DNA of 15,726 nucleotides from Dehalococcoidia bacterium. Lineage in GTDB: Bacteria; Chloroflexota; Dehalococcoidia; JACQUA01. Under the pieces are notes generated by a model. The model saw only the letters and a list, made by a program, of their open reading frames with translations, ran no database searches and was not told the DNA's origin. Each line of letters starts with the position of its first letter. Within the stretch, counting starts at the first letter, position 1. Below, in pieces: positions 1 through 6,764 of the stretch. The position numbers and the translations under genes were made by a program. Location of the stretch: assembly GCA_030689845.1 (NCBI GenBank), contig JAUYHV010000086.1:1-15726 (forward strand). Direction: 5' to 3'.

Positions 1-204
1 GCCAAACCCAAGGTAATCAGTGAGGCCTTAGGTCATAGCTCGGTAGCCTTTACAATGGATACCTACTCTCATATAATTGAGGGCATGCAAGAGGACGCCA
101 TGGCGTTACTCGATGAAGTCCTGCCGCCGGGAAAAAACGGGGTGTTTCAAAAAATTAACGCCAATTTAACGCCAAAAGTAGACATGGCACACCAATTTAA
201 CTAA
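1..204 (+). CDS. Tyrosine recombinase (phage-type integrase), C-terminal fragment
   Basis: The open frame enters from the left edge and ends at TAA 202-204, giving 67 residues. Residues 8-12 read EALGH, followed by the TMDTYSH motif. This is the C-terminal catalytic box of tyrosine recombinases: H12 of the LGHSS box and Y22, the expected nucleophile that attacks DNA during site-specific strand exchange. The Arg and His-x-x-Arg boxes lie outside the window. After about residue 40 the tail is not conserved in character. The gene stops 13 bases before a tRNA-Ser gene, a classical integration target, so it probably belongs to an integrated element extending to the left. The family call is firm; the element type cannot be told from this piece. 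Confidence 0.88.
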   Translation, partial: AKPKVISEALGHSSVAFTMDTYSHIIEGMQEDAMALLDEVLPPGKNGVFQKINANLTPKVDMAHQFN

Positions 205-217
205 ATATTCATATCCG

Positions 218-308
218 GGAGGGGTGTCCGAGTGGTTTAAGGTAGCGGTCTTGAAAACCGCCTCTCGATTATGTCGAGACGTGGGTTCGAATCCCACCCC
301 CTCCGCCA
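218..308 (+). tRNA. tRNA-Ser (anticodon UGA)
   Basis: The acceptor stem GGAGGGG (218-224) pairs perfectly with CCCCTCC (298-304), followed by discriminator G and encoded CCA (306-308). The anticodon stem GCGGT/ACCGC encloses loop CTTGAAA, with anticodon TGA at 252-254. There is a long variable arm (CTCTCGATTATGTCGAGAC region), as expected for a class II tRNA, and the T arm is GTGGG-TTCGAAT-CCCAC. It reads UCA and, by wobble, other UCN codons. An integrase gene ends just upstream, so this gene may be the attachment site of a mobile element. Confidence 0.97.
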
Positions 309-450
309 TATTACTGAGGGTTATTGTGCCTGTCAGAAGAAATATATTCTTGATATCCTGTTCCGGAGGGACTCTCAGGACTGTTTCCGGGGCAGTTTAA
401 ATTCACCTTACATCGAAACTTTTTACACGTGCCAGGTTCCAGTAAATTAA

Positions 451-468
451 GGGAGGTATACTGCAATA
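451..468 (+). promoter_or_regulatory. Ribosome binding site selecting an AUA start for sucC
   Basis: GGGAGGT at 451-457 is a strong Shine-Dalgarno sequence. Eight bases later the sucC frame has ATA (466-468), followed by codons for KIHEYQAKELL, the invariant SucC N-terminus. No ATG, GTG or TTG occurs in this frame between the upstream stop TAA (448-450) and GTG at 592, which lies well inside the ATP-grasp fold. The CTG at 461 is out of frame and stops at once. The position of the ribosome binding site therefore supports initiation at AUA, unless base 468 is a sequencing error for G. Confidence 0.7.
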
Positions 469-1632
469 AAAATCCACGAGTACCAGGCAAAAGAACTTCT
501 GGCGAGCTTTTCCATTCCCGTTCCCGGGGGCAAGGTAGCTGCTGATGCCGCCGGGGCGAGAGGAGCCGCTGCTCACCTCGGGGGTAACGTAGTGATCAAA
601 GCACAGGTTTACGCCGGGGGCAGGGGAAAAGCGGGGGGTATTAAGCAGGCATCCTCTCCGGAGGAAGCCGGGAAAGCGGCTGCCTCTTTACTCGGCAGCC
701 GCCTGGTTACGCACCAGACCGGGGCTGAGGGAGTCCCCGTTGAGCAAGTTCTGGTAGAAGAAGCCGTAAACACCGAAAGGGAGCTTTATCTTGGCATCGT
801 TATAGACAGTTCCAGGCGTCTTCCTGTAATTATGGCCAGTGAAGCAGGCGGGATGGACATAGAAGAAATTGCTCTAAAGTCCCCGGAAAAAATTATCAAG
901 ACCTGGGTGGACCCGGCGGCGGGTTTCCAGCCTTTCCAGGGGAGGCAGATTGCCTATGGCCTCAACCTGCAACCCGAACTTGTAAAGCCTGCCGGTGAAC
1001 TGGTTGGCAACCTTTTCAGACTTTTTAAAACCCTGGACTGTTCCCTGGTGGAAATCAACCCCCTGGTGGTTACCATGGATAAAAGACTTCTTGCCCTCGA
1101 TGCAAAGGTTAATTTTGACGATAACGCCCTTTTCCGGCACCCTGAAATCGCCGCTATGAACGATAAGGGGCAGGTCGACCCGTTGGAGGTCCGGGCCCAG
1201 GACTTCGGGATAAAGAATTACATTAAAATGGAAGGCGATATCGGCTGTATGGTAAACGGGGCCGGACTGGCCATGTCCGTCCTGGACCTTTTGACATTGT
1301 GCGGTGGGAAACCTGCTAATTTCCTGGATATAGGCACAGCCAATAACACCGAACGGGTCGTAAACGCTTTCCGGCTCTTTAACTCGGACCCGGCAGTGAA
1401 AGCTATCCTGGTAAACATCTTCGGGGGGATGGCCCGGGTGGATGTGATCGCCCGGGGAATTGTAGAAGCTTACAGCCAGATGGATATTCGTATTCCCACG
1501 GTTGTCCGGTTGGCGGGTACCAATGTTCAGGAAGGAGAATGTATCCTTGAGGAATCCGGTTTAAAAATCATACGCGCTTACGGCATGCAGGAGGCTGCGG
1601 AGAAAGCTGTGGCAGCCGTAAAAAACCGATAG
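466..1632 (+). CDS. sucC: Succinyl-CoA synthetase (ADP- or GDP-forming), beta subunit, AUA start
   Basis: Beta subunit of succinate-CoA ligase, which interconverts succinyl-CoA, phosphate and NDP with succinate, CoA and NTP in the cytoplasm, in the TCA or methylmalonyl-CoA route. From ATA at 466 the protein is 388 residues, the usual SucC length, and begins (M)KIHEYQAKELL. The N-terminal ATP-grasp domain shows AGGRGKAGGIK (residues 50-60). LVEINPLVV carries the conserved glutamate (about E196) that contacts the swinging phosphohistidine. The C-terminal ligase domain has GCMVNGAGLAM, NFLDIG and NIFGG. The loop usually read as NFLDVGGGA is here NFLDIG-TANN (G290-N294), which is unusual. sucD follows after 56 bases, so the two are probably co-transcribed. 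The 309-465 leader shows no convincing promoter. Starting at GTG 592 would remove 42 conserved residues and is unlikely. Confidence 0.93.
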   Translation: MKIHEYQAKELLASFSIPVPGGKVAADAAGARGAAAHLGGNVVIKAQVYAGGRGKAGGIKQASSPEEAGKAAASLLGSRLVTHQTGAEGVPVEQVLVEEAVNTERELYLGIVIDSSRRLPVIMASEAGGMDIEEIALKSPEKIIKTWVDPAAGFQPFQGRQIAYGLNLQPELVKPAGELVGNLFRLFKTLDCSLVEINPLVVTMDKRLLALDAKVNFDDNALFRHPEIAAMNDKGQVDPLEVRAQDFGIKNYIKMEGDIGCMVNGAGLAMSVLDLLTLCGGKPANFLDIGTANNTERVVNAFRLFNSDPAVKAILVNIFGGMARVDVIARGIVEAYSQMDIRIPTVVRLAGTNVQEGECILEESGLKIIRAYGMQEAAEKAVAAVKNR

Positions 1633-1688
1633 CCCGCTCCAGAAGGTAATTTTTTGATATATTTTTATCATTTTTGTAAGAGGTAATA

Positions 1689-2570
1689 GTGAGCATACTT
1701 ATCGACGAAAAAACCCGCCTCCTGGTCCAGGGGATAACCGGGGGTGAAGGCAGTTTCCATGCGCAGCGGTGCATGGAATACGGCACAAAAATCGTTGGCG
1801 GCACATCTCCCGGAAAGGGAGGAACCGTTCACCTCGGCGTCCCCGTGTTCAACACCGTGGATCGAGCTGTGAAGGAAACGGGGGCCGACACAAGTATGAT
1901 CTTCGTACCCGCCCCCTTCGCAGCCGATGCTATCCTGGAATCGGCTGATGCAGGGCTTTCCCTGGTTGTTTGCATCACGGAATTCATCCCGACGGCCGAC
2001 ATGGTCACTGTTCTCCGGTATTTAAGCGGCGGTAAAACCAGGTTAATCGGTCCGAATTGCCCCGGGCTGATTTCCCCGGGGAAATCCAAGGTAGGGCTTA
2101 TGGCGGGAGATATCCATAAGCCGGGACGCGTGGGAGTGGTCTCCCGCAGCGGTACCCTTACCTATGAAGTTGTCTCTCAGCTGACAGCCCTTGACATCGG
2201 CCAGTCAACCTGTGTCGGTATCGGGGGAGACCCAATTCCCGGCTCAACATTTGCCGAAATACTCATGTTGTTCGAGCAAGACACGGAAACGGACGTGGTC
2301 GTCCTGATAGGAGAAATCGGCGGAACCCTGGAGCAGGATGCTGCCGAAACTATAAAAAACAATATGAGTAAACCGGTAGTGGCTTTCGTGGCAGGGAATA
2401 CCGCTCCTCCAGGCAGGAGAATGGGGCATGCGGGAGCCATAATTTCAGGAGCCGCCGGCACCGCGGGAGAAAAAATCCGGGCTTTGAGGGAAGGCGGGGC
2501 TGTTATAGTCGAGAATCCCGCCCGGATAGGCCGGTCAGTTGCGGAAGCCCTTGCCAAAGGGAGCAAATAA
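1689..2570 (+). CDS. sucD: Succinyl-CoA synthetase, alpha subunit
   Basis: Alpha subunit, partner of the preceding SucC; it binds CoA and carries the phosphorylated histidine. It has 293 residues, close to the usual 285-300. The start is GTG with AGAGG five bases upstream. The N-terminal Rossmann CoA-binding domain shows QGITGGEGSFH (14-24) and GTKIVGGTSPGKGG. GPNCPG (121-126) is conserved. The catalytic histidine is H247 in MGHAGAIISG, and E209 in LIGEIGG matches the glutamate that stabilises phosphohistidine. All expected catalytic residues are present. Spacing behind sucC (56 bases, AT-rich, no terminator) indicates one operon. The 100-base stretch after it is AT-rich and has no clear terminator, so the next small gene may be read through. 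Confidence 0.97.
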   Translation: MSILIDEKTRLLVQGITGGEGSFHAQRCMEYGTKIVGGTSPGKGGTVHLGVPVFNTVDRAVKETGADTSMIFVPAPFAADAILESADAGLSLVVCITEFIPTADMVTVLRYLSGGKTRLIGPNCPGLISPGKSKVGLMAGDIHKPGRVGVVSRSGTLTYEVVSQLTALDIGQSTCVGIGGDPIPGSTFAEILMLFEQDTETDVVVLIGEIGGTLEQDAAETIKNNMSKPVVAFVAGNTAPPGRRMGHAGAIISGAAGTAGEKIRALREGGAVIVENPARIGRSVAEALAKGSK

Positions 2571-2670
2571 GTCCCGATTAACCTGAGATTATTTTTAATA
2601 ATTAATAAAAGAATTCGCCGTATTACCCGGGAATTGATAGATTTGTTGACGGCTAAAGGAGTGAATTAAC

Positions 2671-3006
2671 ATGGAAACTTTTCACGGGACCGTTCACCTG
2701 CCGGGCACGGACAAGCCCATGGATATCCAACTGGATGTTGACTGGATAAAAAAACGCGTAGAACTTCTGATTCCTGACAGGCCCGGAGGAGTTGAAGAGT
2801 GGGAAGGGATATTGGTACAGGATATAGATAACCAGGAACTACTGTTCAGGACAAAAGGGTTGCCGGGCTCCCTGGCCCACTGGTGGCACCTTTATCGGTC
2901 CCGCCACGGTGGTCTCTTCGGTATGATCATTGCCCTGCCGGACCATGAGGGTAGATGGCCCCAGTGCACAATGACCCTGGATAAGGGAGAACTTGTAACC
3001 TCCTGA
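2671..3006 (+). CDS. Small protein of unknown function
   Basis: I do not recognise this 111-residue protein. It has an ATG start with AAAGGAG seven to eight bases upstream, so it is very likely a real gene. The sequence is soluble, acidic in its N-terminal half and rich in predicted beta strands (METFHGTVHLPG, then RVELLIPDRPGGVEEWEGILVQDI). A tryptophan/histidine-rich centre follows (LAHWWHLYRSRHGG, about residues 68-81). There is no signal peptide, membrane segment or Cys motif. It lies 100 bases after sucD on the same strand and converges on the VWA gene with a 29-base gap. Its position could mean co-transcription with sucCD, but nothing in the protein points to that pathway. Confidence 0.75.
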   Translation: METFHGTVHLPGTDKPMDIQLDVDWIKKRVELLIPDRPGGVEEWEGILVQDIDNQELLFRTKGLPGSLAHWWHLYRSRHGGLFGMIIALPDHEGRWPQCTMTLDKGELVTS

Positions 3007-3035
3007 GGATGAAGGAAAAGCCTGTTCGGGCGTTA

Positions 3036-4328
3036 TCAATGGGGGATAGGGACTATGGCCGCTCCCTTGTAAGAGCGTCCCTTCTTTTTCCCGAGGTAGC
3101 TTTCAATAATTACCTGTTCAAGACGCTGGGGTGCAGCGAAAAAAACCCGTCCCATGTTATTTTTTGCCAGGATACTGGCCAGTTCCCTCAAATACGGATT
3201 TTCGTCAAGCATGATTATGTTCAGGGTGATGCCGGCGCGGCGGTATTGAAGGGCTTCCGATATTATCCCCGCTGAAGCCGCCTCGAATCCGATGAACTCG
3301 CCATTCTCGCTGTTGGGTTCGGTGTCGGTTATCAGGTACGCCTGTTTATCTGCGGTGACATTCCCTACGGTGGTCCTGAAAGCTTTCATTGCCGCTTTTA
3401 TGTCCGTGCTGCCACCCGCGGTCGTCTGGTTAACCACGTCCCAGGGTTGTATTTGTTTGACCTGGTCAGAGAACAAAAACACCTTTAGTTCGTCCCTGGG
3501 TTGCCGCCGGATTAACTCGCCCAGCGCCAGTGCTGCATCAATGGCCCCGTTTATCTTGTTGCCCGTCATGGAGCCGCTCTGGTCGATGAGCAGGCCGGCA
3601 CACATTTTGCCTTCACCCTGGGTCTCGTATATTTCGAAGTCCTCCAGGCTGAGGGACATCTTATTTTCATTAAAAGCGTTCCGTTCCATGGCATTTAGCA
3701 GTGTGTTTTCAACATCAACTAACCAGTAATCATCCCCGGGTTCGTATTGCCTGTGGGTTACGGCAAGGTCCACGCCGTAGCTGTCCTGTTCCACGGGGTG
3801 AGTCCCGCTGTCCCGGCGCCTGAGGTTTTCCAGCACCCTTTTCAAAATAAAGGATGCCAGTTTTTTAGCGCCTTTTTTGGTTATTTTTATCTGACCTTTT
3901 TCTATATTGAGAAGCCCTTTTTCCACGAGGCCGTCCAGGGCCTTCTCCAGGTCGGCTTCGCTCAGCCTTTCCGGCTGCCATTTCAGGGCGTTAATCTGGG
4001 ACTGAAGCTGGTTTCTTATCTTGTCCCGGCTGATTTTTGCGGCGACAGATTCGGTTTTTTCTCCCTGCATCAGGCTGTCCATGGACTCCATTCCCAGTTC
4101 TTCTTCCCGGTCCTTCAGTTGAGATTGAAGCTCAGCTGTTTTTTCCTTGTTGCTGTTTAACCTTTCCCTGGTGAACTTGTCCGCCTGCTGGCGCATGTCC
4201 TTATGCATGCCGTAAAGCATTTCCTTGCGTAAATCTTCCAGGGACTTGCTCCTGGCGTGAGCCAGGTCCGAGAGCATCTCGTTCTCTTCCTGGCTGCTTT
4301 TCATGCACAGGTCACATATAAAACTCAT
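3036..4328 (-). CDS. VWA/MIDAS protein, ChlD/MoxR-partner type
   Basis: A 430-residue protein with a C-terminal von Willebrand A domain. A complete MIDAS metal site is visible: D249-Q-S251-G-S253, T308 in GGSTD and D335 in ITDTE. The N-terminus MSFICDLCMKSS has a CxxC pair. Residues about 18-85 are charged and helical, probably coiled coil, and about 123-158 (LSEADLEKALDGLVEKGLL...) look like a small winged helix. Such proteins are the non-ATPase partners of ChlI- or MoxR-like AAA+ rings and present a substrate or client for remodelling or metal insertion. I chose ATG 4328: it lies five bases after the stop of the AAA+ gene, whereas a start at 4418 would add 30 residues overlapping that gene. 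There is no clear Shine-Dalgarno, so translational coupling is likely. The client is unknown. Confidence 0.9.
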   Translation of the reverse strand: MSFICDLCMKSSQEENEMLSDLAHARSKSLEDLRKEMLYGMHKDMRQQADKFTRERLNSNKEKTAELQSQLKDREEELGMESMDSLMQGEKTESVAAKISRDKIRNQLQSQINALKWQPERLSEADLEKALDGLVEKGLLNIEKGQIKITKKGAKKLASFILKRVLENLRRRDSGTHPVEQDSYGVDLAVTHRQYEPGDDYWLVDVENTLLNAMERNAFNENKMSLSLEDFEIYETQGEGKMCAGLLIDQSGSMTGNKINGAIDAALALGELIRRQPRDELKVFLFSDQVKQIQPWDVVNQTTAGGSTDIKAAMKAFRTTVGNVTADKQAYLITDTEPNSENGEFIGFEAASAGIISEALQYRRAGITLNIIMLDENPYLRELASILAKNNMGRVFFAAPQRLEQVIIESYLGKKKGRSYKGAAIVPIPH

Positions 4329-4333
4329 AACTT

Positions 4334-5887
4334 TTATCCGGCTTTTTGCGCCCAGCTTATGCGCTGGGGAATGAAAAATTGTTTTAGTACAGCCTCGTTC
4401 AATGTTGTCTTGTGGCACAGGACATTTATTATGGTTTCCACGGCTGAAAAGTTATATTCTTCCCGCACCCCAGGCTCTGCTTTTTCAGGACTGTTGAAAA
4501 CAATCTTTTCTTTGTCATTCAGGAGAGCCTGGTTGATTTTACCCCCCGCTATCTTTTTTATGTGCGTAACCAGGTGGTTTAACTCTTCTTTAGAAGGCAA
4601 CCGCTCCGTCAGATGAGCCCCGTTTTCAGAGAACAACTCGTTGATTTCCTTCACCAGCCGTTCCTGGTTAAAACCATTCATCACCTTATTACCGAATTCT
4701 TCTATGGTGTTGAAAAGCATATCTTCTATTACTTCGTCTGTCTTGTGTAGACTTTCTCTCGGGTTTTCTAAGTCCACCAGGTCCAACCTCAGTCCTATCC
4801 TCCCCCTCAGGGCAAGCTTGAGGCCCGAACTGACATCTTTCAGCCTCGCCACTTTCCTGTTCTCCATTTCGGCGCTGGCGTAAGTGTGGTCCAATGATTT
4901 CGTTGTGCCTCTAATGGATGACTTTTTGTCCAACCAGCGGCATACGCGGCTAAAACGAACGCTTTTATTCACCATGTCGGCAAGCCACCAGGGAACAACA
5001 ACATCTCTTTCTATCCCTTCCATGGACGTATGCAGAATGTCTTCGAATTTCTCTTCCTGGAAGGGCTCTTTAATTCTGAAGCGCTCCTGCATCATTATCT
5101 CGGCTTCTACATTTTCTTCAGGCAGGTCCATGTAAATGAGTTCCAGCCTGTCCAGCAGCGGCCGGGGAACCTCATTCACGTGGGAGAATCCCTGGGGATT
5201 TCCCGTGGCAACGAGAAGCAGGTCCAGGGGGTGTTCCCAGTTATACTCTTCCAGGACCGCCCTTTTCTCTTCGAGGATGGGGTGCAGCAGCACCTGAACC
5301 TTGGTGCGGATAGCCGGGAGTTCATCGATGAACAATATCCCCCGGTTAGCCCTGAAAACACCGGTTCCTGTGAATACCTGGGGGTCCGCCGGGGACTTAC
5401 CCTGAGCGATGGCTTGGATGTCTTTGAGCCCCAGCAGTTTTGCTTCGTTAGTGTACTCGTTACCCTGTATCCTGGAAAATCTCTTTTCTCCGGGCAAAAG
5501 CTCAATGCCGTACTCTTTAACCGGGTCCGCGCTCGCCCGGCACCGCGGGCACATTAACGACCGGGGCCACTTGGGGTCATCATGGTAAGGGCAGCCTTTT
5601 ATAATAGGCACAGCCGGTAGGAGCTTCGTAAGGGCTTTGGCCAGTCTCGTTTTTCCCGTACCCTCTTCGGATACAAGATAGGGATGGGCGCCGGAGAGGA
5701 GGGCTCGAACAACATCTTTTTTTGCCTCCTCCCTTCCCTGGATTTCAGGGATAATATCCTCCCCGTTTCTTACCCTCTTCAGAATAGCGTACCGTAACTG
5801 GTACACGGCAGGCAGGGGTTGATAGTAAGTCAGGTCCAGTTTGTTTTTGGTAGTCCTTTTTCCTGTTTTCGAACTTTTTTGACGCAT
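4334..5887 (-). CDS. AAA+ ATPase, magnesium chelatase I/MoxR-like, with zinc-type insert
   Basis: A 517-residue cytoplasmic AAA+ ATPase. Walker A is SEEGTGKT (73-80; Ser where Gly is usual at the first position). Walker B is GILFIDEL with D188-E189, sensor 1 is ATGN (N230), and the arginine finger is R247 in RPLLDRLEL. Between Walker A and B an insert holds C99-P-Y-H102 and C113-P-R-C116, a probable zinc site. The EIQGREEAKKDVVRALLSG start is typical of the ChlI/MoxR helix-2-insert clade. The C-terminal 200 residues are helical. It is transcribed just before the VWA gene (five-base gap), so the two should form an ATPase/VWA complex. A chelatase role in cofactor synthesis is possible, but no tetrapyrrole genes are nearby. 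ATG 5887 has only a weak AGGA upstream. Confidence 0.92.
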   Translation of the reverse strand: MRQKSSKTGKRTTKNKLDLTYYQPLPAVYQLRYAILKRVRNGEDIIPEIQGREEAKKDVVRALLSGAHPYLVSEEGTGKTRLAKALTKLLPAVPIIKGCPYHDDPKWPRSLMCPRCRASADPVKEYGIELLPGEKRFSRIQGNEYTNEAKLLGLKDIQAIAQGKSPADPQVFTGTGVFRANRGILFIDELPAIRTKVQVLLHPILEEKRAVLEEYNWEHPLDLLLVATGNPQGFSHVNEVPRPLLDRLELIYMDLPEENVEAEIMMQERFRIKEPFQEEKFEDILHTSMEGIERDVVVPWWLADMVNKSVRFSRVCRWLDKKSSIRGTTKSLDHTYASAEMENRKVARLKDVSSGLKLALRGRIGLRLDLVDLENPRESLHKTDEVIEDMLFNTIEEFGNKVMNGFNQERLVKEINELFSENGAHLTERLPSKEELNHLVTHIKKIAGGKINQALLNDKEKIVFNSPEKAEPGVREEYNFSAVETIINVLCHKTTLNEAVLKQFFIPQRISWAQKAG

Positions 5888-5961
5888 TAACGAAATTTTT
5901 CCTGTCGAGGCCTGCCGCTACGCGGTCCCCGCCAAAACCTCCTTGCATTGAGTTTAGTCTA

Positions 5962-5990
5962 ATTATAACCGGGTATTTTTAATAAATGAA
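5962..5990 (-). promoter_or_regulatory. Likely promoter of the AAA+/VWA pair
   Basis: On the minus strand a perfect -10 TATAAT (5967-5962) is preceded, with a 17-base spacer, by TTCATT (5990-5985) as a weak -35. It lies in the 126-base gap between the winged-helix gene and the AAA+ gene and would give a leader of about 70 bases. An AAGGAGG on the minus strand (5944-5938) sits in that leader with no usable start behind it. GACAAAAGTCGT (minus, 6001-5990) abuts the -35 and could be an operator half. Confidence 0.5.
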
Positions 5991-6013
5991 CGACTTTTGT
6001 CTTATTAAATCCT

Positions 6014-6721
6014 TTATAGTAACCAGAAAAACCAGTTCCGCATTGCCTCTTCCCTCAACCTGTCCTTGATATATGGCCTTTCCCGGTCAAGGTACTCCTT
6101 TGCCGGGTTGTACAGTTCCGGGGGGTAGTTTCCGGACAGGTATTCCTCCTGGGCGGTGGGCAACCCCTTGTTCTCGGCCATATACTGCTGCCCCACCAGT
6201 TGATACTGGTCCATGTCGACCCAGCTAAGCGGTGTGACATATTCCTGGGGAACGTAGGTAGGCAGGGACTGGTGCTTTCTCCCGAAAAAAAGTAATTTTA
6301 TCTTTTTGATTCGGCCCTTTTGAATTTCCTCTTCTATAAAACCATTGGAATCCACCGGGTAGTATCCCTCTGCCGTAATAATGTCAGTCATTGCGGAAAG
6401 GCGTATCAGGCAGGGCTGTGGAGTTGCGCACATCAGTCCCCTTATAAGCAGTTCCATCTGGGCGCTGCGGGTAACAAGGACGCAAACCTCTACCATCCTT
6501 CCGTACAGGGTTTCGCGCTGCTGTTTCCCGTCGAAACTGAAAGAACCGGCCCGCCTCCTGACCATTTTCTCTTTTACCAGTTTTGCCAGAGCTTTTTCCA
6601 CGTGTTCCCGAGACTCTTCCGTGGCAGTGATTATTTCGGAAAGCGTTTTAGGAGAATTGTAACTTCTCAAGTATTTTAAAATTTTTATTGTTGAAGGCTG
6701 GAACATATCACACGTTATCAC
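6014..6721 (-). CDS. Winged-helix N-terminal protein of unknown function
   Basis: A 235-residue soluble protein. Residues about 8-72 (STIKILKYLRSYNSPKTLSEII...VEKALAKLVKEKMVRRRAGSFSF) follow a winged helix-turn-helix pattern of the MarR/ArsR-like type ending in a beta wing. The remainder is unfamiliar: residues 75-130 contain a Cys-rich, hydrophobic stretch (VCVLVTRSAQMELLIRGLMC). The C-terminus is rich in Tyr, Pro and Glu and ends in aromatic residues (NWFFWLL). It may be a transcription regulator or an adaptor for the AAA+/VWA pair downstream on the same strand. The start is uncertain: GTG 6721 has no good ribosome binding site, and ATG 6706 has AAGGTG about 12 bases upstream. The fold of the N-terminus is reasonably clear; the role is not. 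Confidence 0.8.
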   Translation of the reverse strand: MITCDMFQPSTIKILKYLRSYNSPKTLSEIITATEESREHVEKALAKLVKEKMVRRRAGSFSFDGKQQRETLYGRMVEVCVLVTRSAQMELLIRGLMCATPQPCLIRLSAMTDIITAEGYYPVDSNGFIEEEIQKGRIKKIKLLFFGRKHQSLPTYVPQEYVTPLSWVDMDQYQLVGQQYMAENKGLPTAQEEYLSGNYPPELYNPAKEYLDRERPYIKDRLREEAMRNWFFWLL

Positions 6722-6764
6722 CTTATACTAAAATGATAGCATAATTGCGGACTTTTCTATTTTT

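Noticed and set aside
1655..1670. TGATA/TATCA inverted repeat between sucC and sucD
   Set aside because: A five-base AT stem in AT-rich sequence is expected by chance and too weak to end transcription.
4329..4418. Thirty extra N-terminal residues of the VWA protein
   Set aside because: They overlap the 3' end of the AAA+ gene, lack a ribosome binding site, and the natural start is five bases after that gene's stop.
5745..5948. 67-codon minus-strand frame overlapping the start of the AAA+ gene
   Set aside because: It overlaps the AAA+ gene in another frame. The AAGGAGG nearby lies after its ATG, not before it, so it does not support this start.
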